Of a DNA stretch of 64,000 bases, positions 11,561 to 23,462 are shown in pieces. The DNA is from Boswellia sacra (lineage: Eukaryota > Streptophyta > Magnoliopsida > Sapindales > Burseraceae), in contig SNVD02004302.1 in NCBI GenBank assembly GCA_013180625.2, positions 1-64,000 of the forward strand. Reading direction: 5' to 3'. Under the pieces are notes generated by a model that saw only the letters and a program-made list of their open reading frames with translations, made no database searches and was not told the origin of the DNA. The position numbers were made by a program, and so were the translations under genes. Numbering within the stretch: position 1 is the first letter of the stretch; each line of letters opens with the position of its first letter.

Positions 11561-11929
11561 CAAAGGCTCTCTCTCTTTAAGCTTCACCTACTACTATTTT
11601 GTTTGCTTGCACATTTCTTTTAGTCACATAAAATGGTTTGCAAGACTCTCATCTAGTGTCTACCATCTTGCAAATGAATGCTAGCATGACATTGGTGCCA
11701 CTAATCCTAGCCGAGACCTTGCATGGGCTAGATTGTTTGTGGTTCAGACGGAGCCAAGCTTTTCCTAGCAACCCACTGCTGCTCCAAATATTTTCTTTTC
11801 AATTTCTCTTCTTTAGAGTAAATTCATCTATTGTACTAGTTTGCACCACACGATCTGAACTCCATTCCTGACATCGAGAATTTCTTTCTTCTTGTTTAGA
11901 TCTGGTTGCAGGAAAATTAGGCTATCCTA

Positions 11930-12253
11930 GTGTCTCCTGAGTTAATTGTAGCTTCAATTAGGACACATGATGAGCGAATTTCTAGCTTAATCAACAGTAC
12001 AACCTCTGTACCATATAATAGTGAGAGCGGCGTGACCCCAGTCCAACTCCGAGCTGTTGTTAGATATCTCTAAAGCATCATCGATAACGTTTCAGCTCAA
12101 TTCTTTCCAATTTTTATCATCATGGCTAGCATTTTCTTCACATTCTTATTAGCCACTTCTATTGCACCATTGGCTTGTGCATGTATGGTGAGGATTTATG
12201 ATGCTCGATTTTGAACTTGAGGAGCAAACTCTTTGTTTCTACCTATGACCACA
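11930..12253 (-). pseudogene. Tat-like gypsy integrase C-terminal core, frameshifted
   Basis: Reading leftwards from 12250 the minus strand gives FKIEHHKSSPYMHKP in one frame, then ANGAIEVANKNVKKMLAMM in the next frame, then RSWTGVTPLSLLYGTE. This matches the end of Ty3/gypsy integrase cores (H..S.PY.PQ.NGA.E..NK...K, then TG.TP..L.YG.E). A one-base frameshift lies near 12175. The sequence abuts the 3' end of LTR a without a primer site or gag, so an internal deletion joined LTR to integrase. Confidence 0.75.
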
Positions 12254-14061
12254 TGTGAATGGGGCTTTTATCTCGCTAGAGCATTTGTGACCATGACACT
12301 ATGTCAAAGTGTCTTTCGAGACTTAAGGGAACACAAACAAGTCATGAGCATGTCTGAAGAAATGAGTCACCACTCAATTATTTAATTAGGAATGAATAGG
12401 GGCAATCTGATCACTCGCTTTGGGACCTAAACTACCCTCATCTCTTTAGAGATAGGTTTGAGAAGTTAAGTAAGAGTTTTTCGACCTGCTCAGATGTAAA
12501 TCCGGGCTCCACTTGGGAAATACTAAATAAAAATAATTTGTGTTGTTACTTAGTCCACTTAGATTGTTCATTTTATACACACATTTTCATTTTTATCTTC
12601 ATTAAACACATAAGGTGATTATTCAATCAAAACACATAAGGATTACAATATTTGTTCTTCAACAATAAAATAATGAAATATTCCATACATTCATATGTTT
12701 GAACATTCATTCTAAATAATGATCCCTCACCATCAATGTAAGTCCACCATTACTTCATGCATCATATAATTACACTTCTTAATATTCAAACATTCATACA
12801 AAAACAAATAAATTATAAATCATACAAAGCCATAATCTAATATCATGGTGTTCTAGCCTAGATTTTGATAAATTCTATCATGGCAATTCTATCCATTACT
12901 TATTCTAGCATAATTCACATCAATTATCATGGCCTTTCTAGCCTAACATGTTTTTCATAGCATATTCTAGCCTAAACATGGTAATCATGGCATATTCTTG
13001 CCTATTCAAGCAATCAATGATCAAACAAGCAATTCAACGGTAAAATGGTAATTTTTATCTATTTTATGATATTTCCCTGCATTCATCAAAGCTAATAAAT
13101 TTTTCTAATATGATCCTAATCACGTGCTCTTATGCATGATTCTAAGCATCCACAAAGAAAGAAAATTCCTATGCATGTTTCTAATAAAGGAGGGATTGCG
13201 GACTTGACTTGACATGCTTATCCATCTTGCAAAACAAATTAGGTTAGCACAATTCATAATAATCCTAAACATTCTCCTAAGCATAAAATTAAACCCTAAA
13301 CTTGCTTTTTTTAAGCAAAAAAAAAAAAATAAAAGAGAAAATGGGAGGGAGGAGAGAATTAAGCTCTCAAGACGTACCTTTCTGGGTTTAGAGCAACAGA
13401 ACGCCTGAAAATATTTATACTGGAAAAGACTTCTCGAATTCTTGAGTGTATCTTCAAGAGGGAGAAGAGATTATTGTATTCAACAATTGGTGTGTCTTAC
13501 AAAGTTAGAAGAGGGGGATTTATATAGGAGAAGGGTGAAGATGAAAAAGGAAGAAACAAAACAAATAAGGAAGGTCCCAAATGAAATTTCCAAAAATACA
13601 TCAAGAAGGGTCGGGTGACCATCTCTAAACAACCGGTGGCTGTTTGATAGGTAACTAGCCATCAACCAATAGTCGGGTGGCTGTCCTTGACAGTCTGGCA
13701 GCTGTTTGATGGTTGGCTGGTCAAATCTCTTCGGCCCCTTCCTTTTTTGTCACTCCTTATGTAGTCCCTTCAAACCTTTGTTCCCTTGAATGCACATAAC
13801 TTCTTGGATTCAACTCTGATTTGTGATCTGTAAATTTTTACGAAAACTAGACATCTGTAGCTTGGCAGCGATATAGGAGTTATCATCAGACTCCTCTTGG
13901 ATTAATTTCTATGATTTTTCAAAGTCACATGTGAATTTTTGAGGCTCTTCGCCAACTCCTTCTCATCCTTCTCTTCTTGACTCTCAATGGAATTTTGGTC
14001 ATTTTCTTCACTCAAAATTCATATTTATTTCATCATCAAGCTAAAAAATTCAGTGTCTATA
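12254..14061 (-). repeat. Tat-like gypsy LTR, about 1.8 kb (LTR a)
   Basis: The minus strand starts TATAGACACTGAATTTTTTAG at 14061 (second base changed from the usual TG) and ends CCCCATTCACA at 12254. Its parts align with the 25808-27526 LTR: the AGGTACGTCTTGAGAGC promoter-proximal block near 13370, the CTAGAATTGCCATG-like repeats (12840-13010), and the TTAAGTCTCGAAAGACACTTTGACA block near 12310. A purine tract GTGGGGGATAAGC precedes it, which suggests a 3' LTR. Confidence 0.75.
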
Positions 14062-15018
14062 GCTTATCCCCCACTTTGGAGAGGTTTGTGAGACATAAAA
14101 GTCGATAAAGTATTCTTACTTCGTCTTTCTTTCTTCCCCTTCGACGTCTCTTTCTATCAGACTTTCTTGTCATCTTTCTCTTTTCTTCTACTCATACAAA
14201 AAGTGAGTCCATTCAAGGACTAGCATGCCCATCTAAGGGCAAAAGGTGCCCATCTAAGGGCTAAGGTGCCCTATCTAAGGGCGGACGTGCCTATTCAAGG
14301 GCAGTGCCTATCTAAGGGCAGACGTGCCTATTCAAGGGCAGATGTGCTCATTCAAGGGCTAGAAAGCATCCTTATAATGTTATGATGTGACTCTTTTCAG
14401 TGTGCCTACTACTCAGGGTTTGGTAACACTCTTCAGTGCATCTACTTCTTAAGGTTTTTAACACTCTTTAGTGTACCTACTTCTTAGGGTTTTTAATACT
14501 CTCTAGTGCACCTATTCTTAGGACTTATGCCTATTCTAAGGGCTTGAAACACTCTTAAATACACCTATTTATTAGGGTTCTCAAAACTCTTCAGTGCACC
14601 TCTTCTTAGGGCTTATACCTATTCTAAGGGTTTAAAACACTCTTAAGTGCATCTACTTCTTATGATTTTTAACACTCTTTAGTGTACCTCTTCTGAGGGC
14701 TTGTGCCTATTCTAAGGGCTTAAAACACTCTTAAGTGCACCTAATTCTTGGGGTTTTCCTCTAATGCATGCCTACTACGAAAATTTCTATCATGTATTGC
14801 TTCGCGGTCTTTAGACCTTCTCATTCTTCGTGCCTTCAGCTAAGTATTCTTCATTATTCTTTGATCTTCTTTAGACTTGGCATTCGCTGGGTTTCATGCT
14901 TTTCTTCTAAGCATTCCTTATGCTTCTTCTAGTTTTTGGATTCATTGGGTTTCATGCCCTTCTTTCAAGTATTCTTACTTTTGTTCTCTATTTCTTCTAG
15001 TCCACTAGGGAAAACTTC
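14062..15018 (-). other. Tat-like 3' spacer with minisatellites, second copy
   Basis: It corresponds to 6587-7430 in sequence order. At 14215-14365 there is a 20-22 bp array with the core CTAAGGGC, about eight copies. At 14385-14750 there is the TTAGGGTTTT / CACTCTT.AGTGCACCT array. The unit ATTCATTGGGTTTCATGCCCTTCTT is seen twice near 14885-14970. No coding frame is seen. Confidence 0.6.
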
Positions 15019-15986
15019 TTGAGTTCTTCATTCTCGTATTCATGGTGTTCATCATCTGACTCATTGGGGATCTTTTCCTTGTCTTTGCAAATTCCTGCAA
15101 GATTCAAATATTTCTATTGTAAAAGCAATTTTAGTTTTACATTGTTTGATGTGCTCTTCAACAAATTGCTTTCTAGCAACAAAACAGATTGTGTAACAAG
15201 TCGCGTTACAAGACTCATGGGTAACACGCACTTGCCACTTCACAATAACATCTCTCTTACTTCCTTTATCATTATCCTAACCATTAAATCTGCTTTATTT
15301 CCTTTCTTGTTGAGATGACATAATGTTGATTGGGCCGCGTAGACTCACATTAATCGTGAGGAATTCGATCTTGTGGAGATCGATGAGCACAAGGGTAATT
15401 GGATGGCGGATGGAGCCACAATGCATGGTGGTGGGTCCACTTTCCAATTGTAGGTCTATTGAGCTCAGCATGGGAAATAGAAGTGTAAATTTACTTTCTT
15501 ACGCATCGTATTCCATCATTTTCATTCTTACTACACTTATTTATTATTGTCATGCTGTCCCTTTCGTATTCTTGTACCTTGTCTTGATGAATGCTTAATG
15601 AATTGCATACTGCACATGTAATAATTCAAGATAAAATCAGTTTTATGCATGAAAGCAAATCTAAGATCAAGATAGATAGCAATCGATCAATTAAAACCTA
15701 AAACTCGAAACACTAGTGGGGGTCGAACTTTGTCTAGGTAGATTGAAGATCCGTACCTAACTTCTCAAACCCGACTCTGAAGGGATGATGAATTGTTGGG
15801 TCCTAAAGCAAGGGTTCGATTATCGTCATCCAACTATTTCCCACGATTAGTTGTCCGAGTGGCGACTCTAAGGAACTCTAAGACTCATCTCTATGACTTG
15901 TTCCGTGGTACCTCCAAGTGTTGAAAGGCCTTGGACAATAGTTCGATGTCATGATCGCTTAGGGCAGGATGGAAGCCTCGACCATA
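15019..15986 (+). repeat. unassigned stretch, then 3' end of a diverged Tat-like LTR
   Basis: Nothing is recognised at 15019-15480. From about 15680 to 15986 the plus strand has the LTR-end layout of the family (GTACCTAACTTCTCAAACCC, GTGGCGACTCTAAGGAACTC, then CCATA before the primer site). It is closer to the minus-strand LTR at 18796-20620 than to LTR a. The 5' end of this LTR cannot be placed. Confidence 0.45.
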
Positions 15987-15987
15987 G

Positions 15988-16829
15988 TGGCAACTTCATT
16001 GGGGACAAGAAAGAAGTTGATTCCAAGTGGGAATGTCAAGTTTTACGATTTTTTTTTGTTAATTGCTGTCATTTGCATCACTATACTCTTGCACACACTG
16101 TACACAACATGCCTTTTATCAGCCATGTGGCATTGGTGTGGGAAGTCCTCGTGTTCCACTCGAGCCTTGGACAACTCATGTTGGTGTCACCACCTTTGAG
16201 CACATATCGCTTCGATGGTATAAAAGGAGACCGGCCCAAGCGGGCATCTCTCACTTGGGGGAGCCCAGACCATGGAACCCTATTGACTTGGCCCATATAG
16301 AATGCTTAGCTTGATTCCCCTTAAGATTACCAAAACATGTGCTTAACATGGATGTGGCCTTTTTAAACCAATAAGCATCATCCTCAAACTGTTCATTATC
16401 TGTGTAGAACCTTGTGCAACGAGAAGATTAGTCTATTGACCATGAATCCATCACGATTTGAGATCAATTATCACGAATTCATTGCTAAGGCAAGTCCAAC
16501 CTATCACATGTTCACCACACAAGCTTACGCTGAGCATAAACAATGCATGACTAAGAACTTGATTCTTTGGTAATGAACCCATGATGGTCTAAGATTGAAT
16601 GTCATGGATTCATCCTGGAGAGCTGATTCAGGTGATTTCACATCATTTTGCATAAGTCACATGCAGTCCACAAATTATGAAACTCTTCTTGATATCCACT
16701 TATCCACTCACGAAACCATGATCCAAGGCTATGTAATGTCCGTGTACAATTCAGAGGGTACTCAGACATCACAAAGCCTAGATCAAGGACGTAAGTGACC
16801 GGGTGTTATCAATAAAAAGTTTATGGCTT
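15988..16829 (+). other. Tat-like 5' leader with primer site, plus strand
   Basis: The primer-site-like TGGCAACTTCATTGGGGAC is at 15988-16006, directly after the LTR end. The leader holds CATGTTGGTGTCACCACC (16175), GGGAGCCCAGACCATGGAACCC (16258) and GGCCCATATAGAATG, blocks also present at 27600-27860 and, inverted, at 8380-8660 and 18480-18760. No gag start is recognised before the next LTR fragment. Confidence 0.55.
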
Positions 16830-17577
16830 TAAATTAGAATTTTTATTAAATTAATATGAATGTATGTATGAATATACCATGTTTAGAAATATGATTAGGA
16901 TGATGCCAGGAAGTGATGGTGGACTCACATTAATGGTGAGGGACCTTTATTTAAAATGAATGATTATATGAATATGTATGAGTATGCATACAAAGGTTTG
17001 ATAAACATTGAATATATTCACATATGGTGGTGAGGAATTCACTATTTATTGAGTCTCGAATTGAATGTTTATATTAATTGTTTATATGCATGAGTATGTT
17101 ATGAATGATTGCGATATTTGAAGTGTTAGAAGTAGTTTACTTTATTGTTGAATAACAAATTGATATAATCCTATTCTATTCCCCTATGTTTGAAAGGATA
17201 TGTAATCTATTCTTCTCACCTTCTTCTTTGTATGAATATACAATAGTTTTGGTTGAAATCACCTTACATGCTTAAAGAAGGTAAAATGGATGAACGTGTG
17301 CATAATATGAACGACATGGGCAGACTATATAACAAAGTGTAACTATTCCAATTTGGTATTTCCTAGTGTAGGCCGGCTTTATATCTGAGCGAGCCAAAGG
17401 CTCGTACCTAACTTTTTGAACCCATCTCTAAAGGAATGAGGGTAGTTTAGGTCTCGAAGCAAAGGATACATTGTCATCATCCATTTTTTCAATAGAAAAT
17501 TGGGTGGTGACTTCATTCTCTAGACATGACTATGGCTTATTTGTGTTCCCTTAGGTCTGAAAGAGGTTTTGACACAT
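16830..17577 (+). repeat. Tat-like LTR 3' half fragment, plus strand
   Basis: It matches 26770-27490 of the other plus-strand LTR, from ATGAATATACCATG..TAGAAATATGATT through GGTGGTGAGGAATTCACTATTTATTGAGTCTCGAATTGA-type sequence to GAAAGAGGTTTTGACACA. Both ends are truncated; no terminal TG or CA is kept. Confidence 0.75.
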
Positions 17578-18795
17578 TGTGGGTTCCCAAATATATTATC
17601 ATTAACTGTATTCTTCATGAAGGCAGTCAAAGTCTCGTTCATAGCAGTGACCATCTCTGCCAAACTATGTACCCTCCATCGCATGCTCTCCATATCCTCA
17701 TTTGTCCTCCGTGGTTAATCCCCTTGACCCTCCCTAATGTCAATCCTCTGTAGTCTGCCTTCTCTTATTACTTAGGCTATGATGGCTACCAAGCAAAAAA
17801 TGATGAATATATGCATGTATGCATGAATGAAATGAAGGCTCATACATTCGCACAACACAAGAGCAAATATATCAGTACAGCCTCCCAACATTGTTTCACC
17901 CATACAGTAAGTCTCCTTCTTTCCTAGGATTTTTAGCCTTGATCCCATAACGCCAACTGAGGACGTACGATCAAATTCAAAACTCTCTCTAATTCTAGAC
18001 GAAATTGACATGGCATCTTTATTATTGGATGTTTCCTGGGACAATTCTCAAAGGTCTATCGTGAAACTGCCATAAGCAATTGCCCAGTCACTCACTCCTT
18101 TCAATTGAGATCCTCAGAAATTTGCGCTCCATTTAGTGACACACAAATGTCGCATGACCCAAATCGATTATTGTTTATTAATCGAGACAACTATCAAGGG
18201 GAGTTTGACATCATGCAAGCCTCGTCTGCGCAATTGTATAAACAATAGGACCCATGCCAGATACATCATGGCAATGGCCTAATAACAACCGTTATCAAAT
18301 TGTTATTAGATCATAGTCAATTAATCGGTGTATTGAGGAATGGCCATCCAATGTCTATACATGGCGTATGTAGCTTGCAAAAGGGATACGTTATTGTCAC
18401 TAGGTTCGTCTGGTTTCAAAAGTTGCATTCATGTCAAACTAGAGATTCTAGTGATCCTACAAGATAATTACTAAGTTGATTATATGGGCTTTGGGCTAAT
18501 CACGTTCATTGGTCCGGGCCTCCTGAGCAAGAGATTCCCCTTTGGGCTGGTCTCTTTTTATACTACTTAAGCAGTACTTGCTCAAAGATGGTGACATCGA
18601 TGTGAGTCGTCCAAGGCTGGAGTGGAACATGAGGACTACCCACACCTATGCCATATGATTGAGAAAGGGTTAATTCGCGCCTTGTGTGCAATAGTGTAAT
18701 GATGCAGAGGCAACAATTATCAAATGAAAGTCTAAAGCCTCAGTATTCCCAATCAAAATCAGCTCCTTTTAAAAAGTCCCTACTAGAGTCACCAC
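17578..18795 (-). other. Tat-like 5' leader and gag start, minus strand
   Basis: A primer-site-like sequence TGGTGACTCTAGTAGGGAC lies at 18794-18776 (minus). The leader repeats the GATGGTGACATCGATGTGAGTCG and GAGCAAGAGATTCCCC blocks seen near 8400-8530. A gag beginning is suggested at 17730-17590: NEDMESMRWRVHSLAEMV then TAMNETLTAFMKNT, typical of the N-terminal coiled coil of such gag proteins. The frame then ends at the junction with the LTR fragment on the left. Confidence 0.5.
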
Positions 18796-20620
18796 TGTGG
18801 GCAGGGCTTCCTCTTTTCTGCTAACACGCCTTAGCTCGAGCCATAGAGGCTCAGGGGCCACGTCAGGAGAGTTGCTTTTGGAGTTGTCACCCGGGTAATC
18901 TAACCATGGGACAAAATGTTTGAGTGATGGTAGCTCAATTCTTTGCTTTTGAACCTAAACCACATTTGCCCTTTAGAAAGCTGTTCAAGAAGCTAGGTAT
19001 AGATCTTTGATTCGCCCAGACAAAGTCTAGCCTTCACTACGGTCTACCAGGGCTATGGTTTTCAATCGTTAATTGATTCCTATTTTCATACTAACTTGTT
19101 TTAATTGCAGACAATGAATTTTATCTTTTATTACATGTGAGGCGATACATGTGAGATGACGAGATCATAATAGCATCTACTTCCCTAACGCGATAAAATA
19201 AGTTTGAAGAACAAAACAAACAAAGTTAAAGAAACTGAAATTAAAGCACTCTGAATGTCACTCCTATATCACTGAAATGTGCCACGTACTACAAAGAGTA
19301 TCTACCATTGCAAAATGGGTCCTTCACCAATCAACGCGATCCACCCATTTCCAGCCATCCTCATAGCCATACTTACACCTCAATACTTCGACGACAAACC
19401 TCACTTCCACATCTATCTCAATCGAGTTCCCCACCAAACAGTATGGGTCTACCCATGTACGACATCCCTACCAAACCTCCAATCTCCAAGGTAAACACCT
19501 CGCCATCAATACAATTCCACATACCGTCAACACTTCCAGTACTACCAAATCAACATAAAGCGACAAAACGGGAAGTGAGCACCTTGCCATCAATGCAAGA
19601 CCACTTGCCACCCACTCGTTTATGCTTCCACCAAGTTTCCTCAAAACATCATCAATAACATGATAATAACACTTAAGCATTAACATGAGCATTTATCATT
19701 AAAACAAGGAACAAATCACAAGAAAACTAACTAAACATACAAGCACTTACCATCGTACTTAACTAGCACGCATCTCTAAGCTACCGAGCACCCAAACCAC
19801 ATAAACAAAAATAAAAACATGTCACTATAATAAAACATGTTAAAATAGCCCACTTTTCATGCATATTTAACATTTTAAAGGAAACAAAAATCGTTTTAAA
19901 TGTATACACATGCTTACACTAACCATAAACATCATTTTCATCACATAAACTAAATTGAATACTCATTAACTAAGCAACCTAAAGTGGACAGCCCACTATT
20001 CATATATTGTCATGCCCAAAAACTTTGTAAGATAAGGGAAAACACACGTATATCACCAAATACAAATAGCTTCAAACCTAGCATGATTCTAGCCATAACT
20101 CATGAAAGCAACCATAAAATTACAAAATTCATAATAAAACATCAAAATTCGTAATAAATATAAAAGTGAGATAAAAAGTGCTCATAAGTTCATATTTTGA
20201 CTAGAAAAATAACAAAACAAAATATATAGACCCATCCTATCTACATAAAAACACATGAAAATCATATACATGAAGTAGAACATATGGTAAAGCATAAAGA
20301 TATAAAGAAAAGCATGAAAACATGTAAACATATGCATGTAATCATGAAAAGGGATGTGGCAATGTAGCCATTGCCCTCAAGCTCGTTGAGTCATAAAAAT
20401 AAAGCTAGAGTGTACAAAACTCCAAGAAAATAGGCTCGGAAGCTCACTCAAATGATCAAAATGGGTAGGAAATAGTGTTTAGAGGCTATTGGAATCGGAA
20501 ATTCTCTCCTCAGAAATCCCAAGATCGACTACTAACCCGTTTCTCCTTGAAAAATGAGTTTTATATAGACAGTAGCACAAATGGCACACGCCAGTATTAA
20601 GTGGGGCACGCTAGTGTGAA
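18796..20620 (-). repeat. diverged Tat-like LTR, minus strand (LTR C)
   Basis: The LTR end lies next to the primer site (CCCACAG/TGGTGAC at 18797). The block near 18890-19050 (CACCCGGGTAATC, CTAGGTATAGATC, GCCTTCACTACGGTCTACC) matches the end layout of other family LTRs. The remainder is AT-rich without genes. The outer end is not found; CACGCCAGT/GTGAACTGGC near 20588-20625 recalls U3 features at 10960-11020. The right boundary is approximate. Confidence 0.4.
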
Positions 20621-23462
20621 CTGGCATGCAGCCTTAGGTGAAAGTTTCTTAATTCTGGTTTCTTTCGGTCTTGTTCCTAAACTCTGGTTTTTGAAATTTT
20701 TCTACGCTGAGCCTCGTCTCGACTTTGGTTCTTTGGTTTATCATTGTTGGGCTTTAAACGATAAGCGACTCTTTAGTGCTTACAATCGAAATGCCTTTGC
20801 AGGTACCCATCCCCTCCCTTGGATCGTTGGAGCTACATGAAGAGGAGTTATGGAGGAGTTATGGAAGAGTTCATGTGGATTGTTGTGTCCATCAAGAAGA
20901 GTAGTTGAGTTGCTGGCCAACTATTGAGCAACAGAGCTGGGAATGAGTCACTGATCTAGTCCTGAAACAAGGTACAAACTTCTGCACTTATAGTAAGGCA
21001 ATGGTGCATTGTGTTGGTTATTTTCTTATGGCTATTTATCTATTTTTTTTCAATTTTTTTGGGGTCAATTTCAAATTTTTAGGGGTGATGCACTTTGCTG
21101 TTGATGGAGATTTTGCATCTGGTGTTGGTGGTCTATGGCAGTGATGGAGGTGTAAATTCCTAGTCGTCCTTGACTTTGCTATTTTTTTTTTTTTTTTTTG
21201 TGGTGATGCACTTTGTTGATAATATTTGGTGGTCATGCGGTTTGTGCTATCATTTTTTTAGCAGCGATGGAATTTCCATTTGCTGGTGGGATGCACCATT
21301 GGGAAGATGTCAATTTGTGTGTGATGATGAAGGATTGGTAAAGAGGCCGGCGAGGTACTCTTCCTTGGCTTCTTAAAATTGTAAACGAATTATAATTTAT
21401 TTTCGTTAAATTTAATTATATTTATATTAAAGGTTTTAAGTGCGAAATTTCTATTTTATCATTCTCTGTTACTGTAGGATTTGACGAAATCTGTTCGCCG
21501 AGTTAGATGATACAAAAGTTAAATTTAAGGGTTACAACAATGTAAACCTCAAATTATTTTTATATAATATTAAGGTAAACCTCAGAGGTAGAGAAAATTT
21601 TTTATATACACACACAAGACATAGGCAATTAACCTTAACTATTATGTACAAGGAAAGGAAGAAATGACAAATATTCTTTTATAAACTAGTATAAAGATAA
21701 AATTTAAGTAAATAAGTTATTTAAAATATAATAATGTTCTAAGTCTATAAGCTATATAAATATTAATATGCTCTGGTCATGAGACAAGGTATTGTAGAAG
21801 ATAAGATCGATTCCATTTTTGTCTTTATCCCCAGATAAAATCGAGTCAAAGATTCCAAACATATTACCCATGCCATTCACCATCATCTCATGCGTTAGCC
21901 ATTTATGGAACCCACCTCTTAGAGGGCTAGTCATTTTTAATCACTTCTAATTGTAGTTTGACTTAGAAGTTAATTAAATACAAAAAAAGCACTCTCTTAA
22001 TCACAACTCTAAATCAGTTTTAGGTACAGTGAATATCATTTCAAATGCAATTTTGAGTTGTCATATTTCGCACATGATTTGTCCATATTGTGAAAGCATA
22101 AACGTTTGTGCCCGCTTCAATTAGATTCCCCGGCCAAGATACTCCACCTTCTCTTTTAATATTTGGTTCTACTTCTACCAATGGCTTTGCTATATTTTAA
22201 AGCAGCAGAACTTCAAATAAATAAGAGAATTAACCAGTATTGATCTCCTAAACGAAAATGATATACCCAGTAGCTGCCGTCGGTTCTGGGAATTATAATA
22301 TGTTGAGATTGATATCTTATAGCAAATGAAATTTGATTCGTCATTTTTTACGATGTAGTGGGTCTCTACACTCTGCGACAAGAAGTTCGAAACTTAAAAG
22401 GGTAGTGAAAAATTAAGTACTAAAATGACTTCAGTTAGTTGAGCTAAAAGACGAAAACAAACGCTAAAATTAGGACTAGTTGAGCTGCCGTGTTCTGTTC
22501 AGGGTTAGCTGAGCTCATATGATATGATCATTTTTTAATGCGTGGACATTGTCGGCCCTTCAAAACTTGTCAATCAATTATGTTGTTTATACTGAAAAAT
22601 AAAATTAAACTACCAACTTAATATTGTTTGCTCAATGTAGGATTGTCTATTAGGATATCACAAACTAATATACATTTGCTCTTGAAGTTTTTAACAACAT
22701 TTTTGTTTTAATTTTAAAAAATAATTTTTATGATATATTTTGTTAATGTAAATTTCTTAAGGATTTAAAAAAAAAACTCTATAAAAATAATGTTGCCTTG
22801 TAATTTGTAATTAAGATTGTTTAAGATTGTATTTTGTTAATCTGAATTTCTTTAAGAAAGTTTTTTTCTTAATTTCTATTTAATAATTTTTGTTGCCAAG
22901 TATTTATTGTGTATATATTTGAGCTGTGGTCAATGTCTCTAAAGTAAGGGTAGAAGAGCACTTTTGAATGGGCTAACAATAATTACACCACATCCTTGGG
23001 ATTGGTGTAATATTATTCGAAATGACACTCCCAATTTCATCAAAAACCTCAGTGATATTCCATTTACCGACGGATGTGGTCAACACCAAGCCAAAAAAAA
23101 TCTAAATCATGAAATCTAATTTTTGATGTGGATGATATAATTAAATGCTATTACCGATGGTGGAAACGCGCTTGGCGGTGTGCCACTGGAGGAGAAGTTG
23201 AGATAGGTGGTGTATTTGTCAAAGAGAGAGTTGAAGTAGTAGTGGATGGAAGCCTTAGGGCACTAGAGATGGTAGCGAGGCAGGTGATAGAGGTCATGGG
23301 CACTAGAGATGTTGAGAAGAGATCATAATTTGTAATTGTTGATCAATGATTGTTTGAGTAAATTTTATTTAGGGATTCGATTAGTGATGGTTGATTTTTT
23401 TTCGAAATTATTTAGGATTTTCATTTGAGATTGCTCATATTTTAATTCGTAAATTAAAGGTG
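20621..23462. other. intergenic, no gene recognised
   Basis: I see short frames only, none with a recognisable motif. There is a T homopolymer at 21181-21199 and AT-rich DNA at 21380-22400 and 22600-22920. An open frame of 66 codons at 23128-23328 (plus) is Glu/Val-rich but has no family match that I know. It may include unrecognised old repeats. Confidence 0.4.

Noticed and set aside
20601..20840. 79-codon plus frame at the edge of the Tat-like LTR
   Set aside because: No recognisable motif, and its first part lies in LTR-like sequence; left unassigned.
23128..23328. 66-codon plus frame (VEIGGVFVKERVEVVV)
   Set aside because: Short, without motif, relatives or codon signature that I can see; probably chance.
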